A stretch of 64,000 nt of DNA, taken from Roseibium sp. Sym1 (GTDB lineage Bacteria; Pseudomonadota; Alphaproteobacteria; Rhizobiales; Stappiaceae). Position numbers and translations under genes: made by a program. The stretch lies in assembly GCF_027359675.1 (NCBI RefSeq), contig NZ_CP114786.1:2323501-2387500 (forward strand), read 5' to 3'. Below, one piece after another: positions 1 through 9,396 of the stretch. Position 1 is the first letter of the stretch. Each line of letters begins with the position of its first letter. A model generated the notes under the pieces. It was given only the letters and a program-made list of their open reading frames with translations, ran no database searches and was not told the origin of the DNA.

Positions 1-454
1 ACAACGGTTCGCCGATGGCTCCCTCGTCAACAAGCGATTTCGCCTTCATGACCGGCGGATGGAAAATGAAGTTCTCAAAGATCTTGAAAGGCCGGTCATG
101 AGCTTCGGCGGCCGCGACCAGCTGATCGGCCTCTTCAAGGTTCATGCACATGGGCTTTTGCAGCGAAACGATCTTGCCGGCTTCAATAGCCTTTACCGCA
201 GCCGCGAGATGCAGATGATGCGGCAGGAGCAACTCGACCAGGTCGACGTCATCGCGGGCCAGCAGAGCTTCGTAATCCTCTTCGATGGCAGCATCGGCGC
301 ATCCCCAGGCCTGGGCGCGTGAACGGGCCAGGGCAGGGTTCCGGTCGCACAGCGCGGTAATGCGCCCGAGCGGATTCTGCATGTATTCGATAGCGTGAAG
401 GTCGGAGATCCGACCCGTGCCAACGATGCCGACACGAAGAGGCTGCTTACTCAT
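1..454 (-). CDS. Gfo/Idh/MocA-family NAD(P)-dependent oxidoreductase (partial, N-terminal part)
   Basis: The reverse strand reads MSKQPLRVGIVGTGRISDLH at its start, a Rossmann dinucleotide-binding motif (GxGxxS-like), and continues about 151 residues to the window edge. The stretch SLQKPMCMNLEEAD around residue 95 matches the family's EKP-type motif, here with Q in place of E. Members oxidise or reduce sugars and sugar-like substrates in the cytoplasm. The ATG lies 5 bp after the stop of the IclR regulator gene, so the two form an operon facing away from a sugar ABC importer. That context suggests catabolism of the imported sugar. The C-terminal substrate domain is outside the window, so the substrate cannot be named. 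Confidence 0.85.
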   Translation of the reverse strand, partial: MSKQPLRVGIVGTGRISDLHAIEYMQNPLGRITALCDRNPALARSRAQAWGCADAAIEEDYEALLARDDVDLVELLLPHHLHLAAAVKAIEAGKIVSLQKPMCMNLEEADQLVAAAEAHDRPFKIFENFIFHPPVMKAKSLVDEGAIGEPL

Positions 455-459
455 ATTTA

Positions 460-1260
460 TCAAGGCTCTCTAAATGGGGTTAAGGGGGCGGCGCGCACGA
501 GTTCGCCAAGTTCCGTCAAGCGCGCATCGTCGACCCGGACCGAAGGACCCGAGACACCAAGCGCGGCAATCATTTGGCCATGCTCATCGAAAACGGGCCG
601 GGCGGCACATCGGATCCCCGGAGCAAATTCTTCATCGTCGATCGCGTAGCCACGGCCCCGGGTTCGGGTGATTTCCACCAAAAGCGTGTCCAGGTCGGTG
701 ATGGTTTTCGGTGTGTAGCGCGCGCGATCCGATGGAATGGCGGCATTGCCGAACGCCAGAAACGCTTTTCCAAGAGCCGTGCAATGCAGCGGGGAAAGCG
801 AGCCGATCGGATGGTCGACCTTCAGCGGCAAGGTGGAATCCACCTTGTCGATGTACCAGACACGGGTATCGACGAGCACGGCTAGATGGGCGCATTCTCC
901 CGTTCCGCGCACCAGGGCCTCCAGGGCAGGGCGGCACCTTTCCTTGCAGGCCACGACGTCCGAAAGAGAGTGTTCCCGCGGCGCTACCGGGCCCCGGGCC
1001 GACGCCTGATAGCGGCGGCTGTCGTCCTGGGAGGCGTATCCCGAGGCAACCAGCGTCTTGAGAACATGGGAGGCGTTCGATTTTTCGACACCCAGTTCGT
1101 CGGCTATTTCCGTCAGGCGCAGGGGGCGTCCTGCGGCATAGAGAATGTCGAGGGCTCGAAGGCCACGTGTCAGGGACTGCAGCAGGCGCACGGATGAGAC
1201 TCCTTGTTGCGAGGCGTGTTTCTGCGAAAGTTCGTTTATGTTGTACTTATTGTTTAACAT
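460..1260 (-). CDS. IclR-family transcriptional regulator
   Basis: A protein of about 266 residues. An N-terminal winged helix-turn-helix (roughly residues 28-85, containing LRLTEIADELGVEKSNASHV) is followed by an IclR effector-binding domain with the usual core (YIDKVDS, PLHCTALGKAFLAF and the late GIRCAARPVFDEHG segment). I chose the ATG at 1260; an in-frame TTG lies two codons upstream at 1266, and neither start has a strong ribosome binding site. It is co-directional with the oxidoreductase at 1-454 and divergent from the sugar importer at 1421, so it probably controls both from the shared AT-rich region. A small palindrome overlaps its start, which would fit autoregulation. Confidence 0.88.
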   Translation of the reverse strand: MLNNKYNINELSQKHASQQGVSSVRLLQSLTRGLRALDILYAAGRPLRLTEIADELGVEKSNASHVLKTLVASGYASQDDSRRYQASARGPVAPREHSLSDVVACKERCRPALEALVRGTGECAHLAVLVDTRVWYIDKVDSTLPLKVDHPIGSLSPLHCTALGKAFLAFGNAAIPSDRARYTPKTITDLDTLLVEITRTRGRGYAIDDEEFAPGIRCAARPVFDEHGQMIAALGVSGPSVRVDDARLTELGELVRAAPLTPFREP

Positions 1261-1271
1261 AGTCAAACTAT
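1259..1271. promoter_or_regulatory. Palindrome ATAGT-CAA-ACTAT at the iclR start
   Basis: Perfect 5-bp arms around a 3-bp centre overlap the start codons of the IclR gene. IclR proteins commonly bind short inverted repeats near their own start, so this is a plausible operator. The assignment rests on symmetry and position only. Confidence 0.3.
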
Positions 1272-1334
1272 ATCGATCCGTGAGCTGATTTCTCTACTTA
1301 TTGCGAGATAATTTTAAATATGCAACACTTTTTG

Positions 1335-1362
1335 TTGACATATAGGAGAACTTTTGTACTTT
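1335..1362 (+). promoter_or_regulatory. Candidate sigma-70 promoter for the sugar importer operon
   Basis: A consensus TTGACA (1335-1340) is followed after 16 bp by TACTTT (1357-1362), about 60 bp before the binding-protein gene. The -35 box is perfect and the -10 box weak, consistent with a regulated promoter. The region is clearly more AT-rich than its surroundings. Confidence 0.45.
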
Positions 1363-1394
1363 CGGAGTAGTTGTTGGCAGGAAAGTTCAGCATA

Positions 1395-1408
1395 CGTAAA
1401 CTTTTACG
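1395..1408. promoter_or_regulatory. Palindrome CGTAAA-CT-TTTACG upstream of the sugar-binding protein gene
   Basis: Perfect 6-bp arms lie just before the GGGAGGAG ribosome binding site of the gene at 1421. It could be an operator in the leader or a short RNA stem that modulates translation. It does not match the palindrome at 1259, so the binder is unknown. Confidence 0.35.
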
Positions 1409-1420
1409 GGAGGAGTTCAA

Positions 1421-2692
1421 ATGAAACGCATCACGCGCCGTGCTTTGCTGGCGACCGCAATGGCAGTGTCGGCTGCCGGTTTCGTTGCGCCGCTGCAGGC
1501 TCAGGCCGGTGAAATCACCATCAGTCACTATTTCACCGGTGAACTTGGCCTGAAGGCCTTCAATGAGCAGATCAAGCGTTTCGAGGACGCGACGGGTCAT
1601 ACGCTCAAGGACAGCCCCGTCGGCCACGAGGACTACAAGACCGACATTCTGGTACGGGCTTCAGGCAACAGCCTGCCGGATGTCTTCAGCTACTGGGCCG
1701 GCGCGCGGGTGCAGTTCATCGCCGATTCAGGCGCCCTGTATCCGATCGATGGCATGTGGGAGCGTGCCGGGCTGAGCGATGTTATTGCCGGCTCGATCGC
1801 GGCGAGTGCGACCAAGTACAATGGCCACCGCTATCTGGTGCCGTTCAACTACCACTACGCGGGCATGTTCTATAACAAGGCGGTCCTCGAAAAGGCCGGC
1901 GTGTCGGACATGCCCACCGACTGGCAGGGTTTCCTGGACCTTTGCGACAAGCTCAAGGCCGCCGGTGTGACGCCGATCGCCCTCGGTTCTGCGAACCGGT
2001 GGCCGGCGCAGTTCTGGTTCGATTACCTGCTGCTGCGTACCGCGGGGCCGGAGTACCGGGCGAAGCTGATGTCCGGAAATGCCTCCTACGACGACGCTGA
2101 AGTGCAGCGCGCGATGAACATGTGGAAGGACCTGGCCGACAAGGGCTATTTCACCGAAAACGCGAATGCGGACAGCTGGACCGACGCGTCCGACAAGGTT
2201 GCACGGGGGGATGCCGCGATGACCTTGATGGGCACCTGGATCACCGGGTACTGGAACGGACTTGGACTTGTTCCGGGGGAGGATTACGACTTCTTCGCAT
2301 TCCCCTCCATCGAGGACGGCGTTCCGGTCACCTCGGTCGGACCGGTGGACGGTCTCGTCATCGCTGCCAACGCGGCCAATCCGGAAGGGGCCGAGGCGTT
2401 TCTTGACTTCATGGTCTCCAACACGGGTGTGCAGGCGGCCTGGAGCAAGGCTCAGGGGGCCTTGTCGGCCAATGTGAAGGTCGACCCGTCCAACTACAAT
2501 CCGGTGATGCTCAAGGCCTTCAACACGGTGGACAAATCCGAGGCCTTTGCCTTCAACTACGACCTCGCCACACCGCCCCCGGTCGCCGAAGTCGGCCTGT
2601 CCATGTTCGCCCGTTTCATGGATGATCCGAGCCAGGTGAATGACATACTGTCCCAGGCCGCGGCAGACGCAAAAGCGGCATTCGAACAATAA
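1421..2692 (+). CDS. Sugar ABC transporter substrate-binding protein (family 1)
   Basis: A 423-residue periplasmic protein. It begins with a twin-arginine-like N-region (KRITRRALLA) and a hydrophobic stretch ending at LQAQAGE, so it is exported with cleavage near residue 29. The mature part has the layout of family 1 (CUT1) solute-binding proteins: YNKAVLEKAG around residue 155 and MGTWITGYW around residue 270. A strong GGGAGGAG precedes the ATG. It opens a four-gene importer operon and is separated from the permeases by a perfect hairpin at 2708-2737. Likely cargo is a mono- or oligosaccharide or a polyol; the exact sugar cannot be read from sequence. Confidence 0.9.
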   Translation: MKRITRRALLATAMAVSAAGFVAPLQAQAGEITISHYFTGELGLKAFNEQIKRFEDATGHTLKDSPVGHEDYKTDILVRASGNSLPDVFSYWAGARVQFIADSGALYPIDGMWERAGLSDVIAGSIAASATKYNGHRYLVPFNYHYAGMFYNKAVLEKAGVSDMPTDWQGFLDLCDKLKAAGVTPIALGSANRWPAQFWFDYLLLRTAGPEYRAKLMSGNASYDDAEVQRAMNMWKDLADKGYFTENANADSWTDASDKVARGDAAMTLMGTWITGYWNGLGLVPGEDYDFFAFPSIEDGVPVTSVGPVDGLVIAANAANPEGAEAFLDFMVSNTGVQAAWSKAQGALSANVKVDPSNYNPVMLKAFNTVDKSEAFAFNYDLATPPPVAEVGLSMFARFMDDPSQVNDILSQAAADAKAAFEQ

Positions 2693-2707
2693 GAACACGG
2701 ATATGAG

Positions 2708-2737
2708 CAAGCTGCCGGTCCCGGGACCGGCAGCTTG
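2708..2737 (+). terminator. Intercistronic perfect hairpin after the binding-protein gene (attenuator)
   Basis: Two 15-nt arms, CAAGCTGCCGGTCCC and its exact reverse complement, abut each other and are followed by TTTT. The position between binding protein and first permease suggests partial termination or 3'-end protection, giving excess binding protein over membrane subunits. Confidence 0.75.
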
Positions 2738-2754
2738 TTTTCCTGGAGAGGTCA

Positions 2755-3636
2755 ATGGAACGAGAAAACCGAATCTGGCGCCTGTTGTTGCTTGCGCTTC
2801 CACTCATTGTCTTCTCCGTTCTCGTCATTTGGCCGTTGCTGAGTTCGTTTTACTACAGCTTCACGAACTGGAACGGCTTCAGCGGCGACTATGAATTCGT
2901 GGGCCTTGAGAATTTCACCCGGATCTGGACGGACCGGCTGTTTTTCAATGCCATCATCAACACCGCCATCTGGATGGCGGCCGCAATCCTGCTGCCGACC
3001 GTGCTGGGACTGGGGCTGGCCTTGTTGCTCGATTCCAAGGTTCGCGGCGCCAAGGTGTTCAAGACCGTCTTCTATTTGCCGATATGTCTTTCGGCCATCG
3101 TCGTCGGCCAGATCTGGGTATGGATCTACCAGCCGGACTGGGGACTTCTGAACACGATGATCGAGCAGGTCACCGGTGACCATTTCAACTATGCCTGGCT
3201 CGCCCGCCCGGGCAGCGCGCTGTATTCCGTGATCGTCGCCTGGTCCTGGCAACAGACGGGACTGTCCATGGTGATCTACCTCGCCGGCCTGACCGCCGTG
3301 CCGTCGGATCTTCTCGAGGTGTGTGAAATCGAGGGCGCCTCCGCCTGGCAGCGCGTCCGCCATGTCATCGTGCCGTTATTGACCCCATCGACCGTTGTCG
3401 TCGTCGCGCTTTCGGTGATCAACTCCCTCAAGGGGTTCGACATCCTCTTCATCATGACCGGCGGCGGCCCGTTCAACAGTTCCGACACCCTGGCCATGCA
3501 CATGTACAACGAGAGTTTCCGGAAATACCTCATGGGATATGGCAGCGCGATTTCGGTGGTCCTGTTCCTGATCGCACTGACGATTATCGGCCTGTATTTC
3601 CGCCAGTTGAAGAAGGTGGACGAAATCTATGGCTGA
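2755..3636 (+). CDS. Sugar ABC transporter permease (MalF/UgpA type)
   Basis: A 293-residue inner-membrane protein with six predicted hydrophobic helices starting at residue 8. The cytoplasmic EAA loop is visible near residue 190 as CEIEGASAWQRVRHVIVPLL, which contacts the ATPase. GGAGAGG lies about 5 bp before the ATG. It is the second gene of the sugar importer operon and overlaps the next permease by 8 bp, which indicates translational coupling and heterodimer formation. Confidence 0.9.
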   Translation: MERENRIWRLLLLALPLIVFSVLVIWPLLSSFYYSFTNWNGFSGDYEFVGLENFTRIWTDRLFFNAIINTAIWMAAAILLPTVLGLGLALLLDSKVRGAKVFKTVFYLPICLSAIVVGQIWVWIYQPDWGLLNTMIEQVTGDHFNYAWLARPGSALYSVIVAWSWQQTGLSMVIYLAGLTAVPSDLLEVCEIEGASAWQRVRHVIVPLLTPSTVVVVALSVINSLKGFDILFIMTGGGPFNSSDTLAMHMYNESFRKYLMGYGSAISVVLFLIALTIIGLYFRQLKKVDEIYG

Positions 3637-4486
3637 TCTCGCATCCACCGCCGTGCCGCGCAGGTTCAATCCATGGCCCGCAACGATCTTCGTCGTTCTG
3701 TGCTGCCTGGCCGTTCTGTTCCTGGCGCCGACCGTCGGCGTGCTGCTGTCGTCGATCAAGACCACCCGCTCCATCGCATTGGGTGACCTGTGGTCGCTGC
3801 CGGATACGATTTACCTCGGCAACTATGTCGAGGTCCTGGGCAACCCGGCGGTCCATCGCTACTTTCTCAACACGCTGCTGGTGACCGTGCCGGCGACCCT
3901 GGCCTCCACGGCCCTTGGCGTGCTGGCGGGCTACACATTCGCCAAGCTGCCCTTCCGCGGGTCCAACCTGCTGTTTCTCCTGATCGTCGCCGGCATGTTC
4001 TTTCCGCCGCAGGTCATTCTCGTGCCGCTGTTCCGGCTCTTCAATGCTCTCGGGCTGATCGACACATTGTGGCCCATCGGCCTCGTCCACACCGCCCTCG
4101 GCATTCCGATCTGCACGCTCTTGATGCGGAACTTCTTTGCAACGGTGCCCAACGCGCTCCGCGAGGCGGCGATCCTGGAAGGGGCCAATGAATGGCAGGT
4201 GCTCACCCGCGTGGCCCTGCCGCTGAGCCTGCCTGCGCTCGCCGTTCTGGCCACGCTGCAGTTCACCTGGATCTGGAACGACTTTCTATGGCCCTTGATC
4301 TTCACGCAGTCCGACGAAATGCGGACCATCATGGTCGGCATCGTCAACCTGCGGGGCCAATACACGGTTGCCTGGGGCGTTCAGGGCGCGCTCTCGCTGG
4401 TCGCCAGTCTGCCGACCCTTCTCATCTTCCTCTTCTTCCAGCGCTATTTCATCAAAGGCATGACGATGGGCGCGGTCAAAGGATAA
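3629..4486 (+). CDS. Sugar ABC transporter permease (MalG/UgpE type)
   Basis: A 285-residue inner-membrane protein with about six transmembrane helices. The EAA loop is REAAILEGANEWQVLTRVAL near residue 180. It starts inside the end of the preceding permease gene and is followed 3 bp after its stop by the ATPase gene. With the partner permease it forms the translocation channel of the CUT1 sugar importer. Its length and helix pattern are normal for the family. Confidence 0.9.
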   Translation: MADLASTAVPRRFNPWPATIFVVLCCLAVLFLAPTVGVLLSSIKTTRSIALGDLWSLPDTIYLGNYVEVLGNPAVHRYFLNTLLVTVPATLASTALGVLAGYTFAKLPFRGSNLLFLLIVAGMFFPPQVILVPLFRLFNALGLIDTLWPIGLVHTALGIPICTLLMRNFFATVPNALREAAILEGANEWQVLTRVALPLSLPALAVLATLQFTWIWNDFLWPLIFTQSDEMRTIMVGIVNLRGQYTVAWGVQGALSLVASLPTLLIFLFFQRYFIKGMTMGAVKG

Positions 4487-4489
4487 GCC

Positions 4490-5536
<1,047 letters not shown>

Positions 5537-5733
5537 CATGCGGACCGGCCCAGGCGTGATGTGCAAAAGGCTTTTCACGCGCGCCGGATCTGCGCTTCCT
5601 GGTTCAGGCGGACACACCGGACTGAGAGGTGCAATGCCTTCAGGTCATGTGCGAACGAGCAGGGCTCGGGCAACATGGGGAATTTGCGACAGTATTCCTC
5701 CCGACAGCAGCGCCGCCTCCTGGAGCCGCGGTA

Positions 5734-8049
5734 TCAGTTTTCCACGTTCTTCATGTGAATGTCGCGCTGGGGGAACGGGATTTCTATGCCGGCCTCGGTG
5801 AGACCTTCATAGATGCCGAACAGCAGATCCGACTGCGTGGTGACAAGGGTGTTCACGTCCTTCAGATAACAGCGCAGTTCAAAGTCGAGACTGCTGTCTC
5901 CCAGCGCCCTGAAGACAACCATGGGCTTGGGATAATTCAGCAGGCTCTCGTTTTCAGACGCGACCGTTTCCAGGATCTGCCGGGTCAGTTTCAGATCGCT
6001 TCCATAGGCGACTCCAACGGGAATGATGAGCCGGCCAACCTTGGACGAACGGGTCATGTTCTTGACCGTTCCGGCGATCAGGTCCTGATTGGGCACGATG
6101 ACATCGTGCCGGTCAAAGGTGGTGATCTGCGTCGATCTCACGGCGATCTTCCTGACGATACCCGAATGGCCGCCGACTTCGATCCAGTCCCCTTCCGCGA
6201 TTGGCCGCTCGACCAGCAGGATGATCCCGGAGACGAAATTCGAAACGATGGTCTGAAGGCCGAATCCGATGCCCAGGGAGAGGGCGCCCGCGACAACGGC
6301 CAAGCTGGCAAGGCTGAGACCTGCGGCCGTGACCGCAAACAGAACCGACAAGGTCAAGCCGACATAGCCAACGCCGGTCACGAGCGCATTCTGCGCGCCG
6401 GAATCCATGCGGGTTCGTGGCAGAACGGTGTCGCGCAATGCATGTTGCAGCCATCGTGTTGCACCGGCCCCGACGGCAAAGACAATCAGGAGCGAAAACA
6501 CGACGCCAAGCGACAGATGCACCTCGCCGATCTGTGTGCCGACGGTGACGAGACGCCAGACTTCCGCAACATCCGACGGTTTCGCGCCCCAGAAAATTGC
6601 GACGATGGGCAGCAGGGCGAGAAACAGCAGAGAGCCGATGGTAAACGGCAGAAGCGGCAGGTCGGCTTCATCGCTTTTCTTGCCGCGGCTGACGATCGCC
6701 CGGATTGCCCCGACCAGAAGGGTGTAGACAAACAGGGCGATCCCGAGGGTGGCGACGGTCATCACCGTCGCATCGGAAATATGCCGTGCAAGCGGTACGT
6801 ATCCCACGAGAACCAGGGGAACAGAAACCACGGCGGCGGTGCGCAGCAGGATCACCAGAAATCTGATGATACCGGAGGCGGCCGATGTCGCGTCTTCCGA
6901 CTGTTCCTGCGTCTGGGCGCTTTCAATCGCACCGTTCAGCAGGTTGGCAAGGAACCAGAGCAGGACTGCCACGCTGACAAGAATCGGCACCGCAAGCACT
7001 GAAATCGTGGCCTGCTCCCGAATGAGCCCGGTTGCCAGTGCCTCCACGAAGAGTTCCAGGGCTGCGGTTATTCCAAGTCCCTGGCACAACCTGAGGCCCA
7101 GCTGGGCTTTGCCGTCATCCAGGGTGACAAGCCTGCGGCCCGGGGCATTGGGGGCGAAGACAGTGTGCCCCATCCAGTTGGCAACGACGACCAGCAACAG
7201 GACCTGGAAAACGAACCGGCCGGCAAAATCGACGATCCTGGTCTGGATGCCCAGGACCGGAACAATGGTTGCGAGCGCCAGGACGCCACCAAGCGGTATC
7301 ACCAGGCTCGAGACGTTGGCCAGAAACGCCCACAGGTAACGCTTTGCCGAATGTGACGCTTCGAAGTGGCTGTCAAAGTACCTCCCCAGCACGGGCCGGA
7401 CCACCAGGATGGCCGCCACCCCCAGCACGGCAAGAAGGAAGGCCAACACCAGACGCTGCGCCCGGTTCTGGCGAAATCGTTCGCTGCCGAAACTGTCCGA
7501 GACGCTGCTGAACGTTTCCGATCCGTGCCGTTCGATCTCATGAAAGGCTGTGCTCAGCGTTCCCGGAAGGAAGATGCTGGGGAACCTCTGCAAGAGCCTG
7601 TTGGTGCTTTTACGTCGGATCAGCCGGTCCAGCTCCTCGATCAGCAATTCAACCTGATTGAGGCGTTCCCTGGCCTGCCTGATCGGACGATTGGCTTCGG
7701 CAAGCAGGGTTTCAAGTTCAGATCGATGGGCCGCCAGTTCCGCAGGTTCGTTCACCCCGTCCGGCGGCGGCGGGCCCAAGGCTTCGATCTGGGCCTCGAT
7801 CGTCCGGGCCTGGACACTGCCGTCGTTCACAATCGTGGAGGTCTCCAGTCGAAACGCATCCAGATCGGCGCGCAGCTGGTTCAAGGCATCGACCGATGCC
7901 CCTTCCTCCTGAATGGCTGTCTGTGCCCGGGTGAACAGGGCCTCGACCTGGTCCGGTTTTTCCTGGTCCTGCGCGAAAGAGATGGAGCTGAAGATCAGCA
8001 CACCAAGAACACATATCAGCAGGCGCGACAGAACTGATCTCATCCACAT
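5734..8049 (-). CDS. DUF3772-containing MscS-family mechanosensitive channel protein
   Basis: About 771 residues. A signal peptide (MWMRSVLSRLLICVLGVLIF, ending near FAQDQ) leads into a coiled-coil-prone periplasmic DUF3772 region (roughly residues 30-180), then about ten membrane helices, then an MscS pore and cytoplasmic domain (GALSLGIGFGLQTIVSNFVSG, then the beta domain with ERPIAEGDWIEVGG). I took the ATG at 8049 because GGGAGG sits 11 bp upstream. The longer reading to 8115 would start inside a probable -10 box. The expected role is release of osmolytes on hypo-osmotic shock, or periplasmic signalling as in MscK/MscM-like proteins. Confidence 0.85.
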   Translation of the reverse strand: MWMRSVLSRLLICVLGVLIFSSISFAQDQEKPDQVEALFTRAQTAIQEEGASVDALNQLRADLDAFRLETSTIVNDGSVQARTIEAQIEALGPPPPDGVNEPAELAAHRSELETLLAEANRPIRQARERLNQVELLIEELDRLIRRKSTNRLLQRFPSIFLPGTLSTAFHEIERHGSETFSSVSDSFGSERFRQNRAQRLVLAFLLAVLGVAAILVVRPVLGRYFDSHFEASHSAKRYLWAFLANVSSLVIPLGGVLALATIVPVLGIQTRIVDFAGRFVFQVLLLVVVANWMGHTVFAPNAPGRRLVTLDDGKAQLGLRLCQGLGITAALELFVEALATGLIREQATISVLAVPILVSVAVLLWFLANLLNGAIESAQTQEQSEDATSAASGIIRFLVILLRTAAVVSVPLVLVGYVPLARHISDATVMTVATLGIALFVYTLLVGAIRAIVSRGKKSDEADLPLLPFTIGSLLFLALLPIVAIFWGAKPSDVAEVWRLVTVGTQIGEVHLSLGVVFSLLIVFAVGAGATRWLQHALRDTVLPRTRMDSGAQNALVTGVGYVGLTLSVLFAVTAAGLSLASLAVVAGALSLGIGFGLQTIVSNFVSGIILLVERPIAEGDWIEVGGHSGIVRKIAVRSTQITTFDRHDVIVPNQDLIAGTVKNMTRSSKVGRLIIPVGVAYGSDLKLTRQILETVASENESLLNYPKPMVVFRALGDSSLDFELRCYLKDVNTLVTTQSDLLFGIYEGLTEAGIEIPFPQRDIHMKNVEN

Positions 8050-8113
8050 CTGCGTCTTCGCCTCCCGAAACCTCTGCAGCGCAACACAACACCGGACCGC
8101 ATATCCCGAGACC

Positions 8114-8141
8114 ATATTAGGTAAGTAGAAACCCTCGTCCA
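8114..8141 (-). promoter_or_regulatory. Candidate promoter for the MscS-like channel gene
   Basis: On the minus strand TGGACG (8141-8136) precedes TAATAT (8119-8114) by 16 bp, about 65 bp upstream of the chosen ATG. The rest of 8050-8338 holds no gene that I can support. Confidence 0.4.
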
Positions 8142-8338
8142 GCCATTCGTCAGTCCGATTGAGACGCTTGGCTCATGCCTTTTTCCTGAAGCAAGGCGTT
8201 CGCGACGTGTCGATGCCGGAAAGCCGGCGTTCGATAGGCCACTTTCGTCGATGCCGGCCAAATTGTTTCAGCAAGGGGGATCATTGAACGGCGGCGGGCG
8301 AGCATGCTTTGCCGCAGAGGGACCTGCGTGGGCAATGA

Positions 8339-8824
8339 CTATTCCAATTCGATGTCGTCCTGCGGTCCGTCGCCGGATTTGAGGAAGCCCACGTCCAGCC
8401 GGTTGGTGCCGCCAACGCGCTCATAGGTCTGGAGATCCGAGCTCTGCCTGACAAGGAACACGCCGAGCTTTCCCACGGGGCGGTCTTCCAGTCCGGCCTC
8501 CAGGTCCGGCGGATCGCTGTCCTGCAGCGGATCGAACGGTGTCCCGTCATCTTCCACCCTCAGGACCAGATGCTCCGGCGTGTCGAGCAAGGTCAATCGG
8601 ACCTCACCGTCCTGCCCGCCGGCGGGATAGGCATGCGTGGCGATGTTGAGGAACACCTCTTCGGCGACAAGTTGCAGCCTCGCGCCGAGCTCCGGTGCGG
8701 ATTGTGCGGCCGGAGCGGTGTCCAGCCAGTCCATGACCTGCTGTAGCCCTTGCCGGCGCGCGGGCAAGGCCAGCGTGTTTGACCGCGCGGTTGCCTGTCG
8801 GATCGGTTCCTTCATTGCGGTCAT
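8339..8824 (-). CDS. RsbW-like anti-sigma factor / serine kinase (HATPase_c_2)
   Basis: A 161-residue GHKL-fold protein. The N-box is EEVFLNIATHAY (near residue 72), the Mg/ATP loop is VEDDGTPFDP (near 110), and a short G-box KLGVFLVRQ lies near 138. RsbW-type proteins bind ATP, sequester a partner (often a sigma factor) and phosphorylate a STAS antagonist. The start was set at the ATG 8824, which has GGGGA 5 bp upstream; a GTG lies one codon earlier. Its likely STAS substrate is encoded directly upstream at 8915-9250. No sigma factor or phosphatase gene is nearby, so the output partner is unknown. Confidence 0.85.
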   Translation of the reverse strand: MTAMKEPIRQATARSNTLALPARRQGLQQVMDWLDTAPAAQSAPELGARLQLVAEEVFLNIATHAYPAGGQDGEVRLTLLDTPEHLVLRVEDDGTPFDPLQDSDPPDLEAGLEDRPVGKLGVFLVRQSSDLQTYERVGGTNRLDVGFLKSGDGPQDDIELE

Positions 8825-8914
8825 CACCTTCCCCGCATCGACAGCGGTTCGTTTCAGGGCCGGGCACGGTAACCCGAGGAACGCGTTTGCGATGTTTGGG
8901 CCGCGTGCCGGATC

Positions 8915-9250
8915 CTATTTGCGCGCGGCCGCCACGGCCTTCTGGCGGTCCGGGTGGATCTCGAGCAGGGAATAGATCCCGCTGATCTTCAGGACCTCGC
9001 TGACCCGTTCCGTCGGTCCGGCAATCATCAGGCGCGTCTTGGCCCCGCGTGCGGCTTTCGCGGCGATGATCAGGACCCGCAGCCCCGCCGAACTGATATA
9101 GGTGACCTCGTGGAGATCAAGCACCAGAACGGGCGTGTCCGGAACGCGTTTCAGGACAGCTTCCGTCACGTGTTCGGATGTCGATCCATCCAGCCGGCCG
9201 TTCAGCGACAGAAGCTTCACGCCGCCATCCATGTGTTCCGCAATCTCCAT
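8915..9250 (-). CDS. STAS-domain anti-sigma factor antagonist (SpoIIAA/RsbV-like)
   Basis: A 111-residue single STAS domain. The signature VTYISSAGLRVLIIAAK around residue 52 contains the serine normally phosphorylated by the cognate RsbW kinase. The ATG at 9250 has GGGGA 5-6 bp upstream; a longer reading to 9301 lacks this support. It is followed by the RsbW-like gene, an arrangement typical of a partner-switching module. Unphosphorylated protein would bind the kinase and free its sequestered target. Confidence 0.87.
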   Translation of the reverse strand: MEIAEHMDGGVKLLSLNGRLDGSTSEHVTEAVLKRVPDTPVLVLDLHEVTYISSAGLRVLIIAAKAARGAKTRLMIAGPTERVSEVLKISGIYSLLEIHPDRQKAVAAARK

Positions 9251-9396
9251 CAAGTCCCCGCTTGAAGTTGTCCAGTTAAGGGGCCAATGCCGCCCCGGCA
9301 CTTCCGTCCAGTTGTCACAGGCCTGCCGGCTTCGTCAAGCCACGGCTCCACCTCGCCCGCAGGTGCAGATCCCGATGGCAGATCTGCAAGGGCAGG

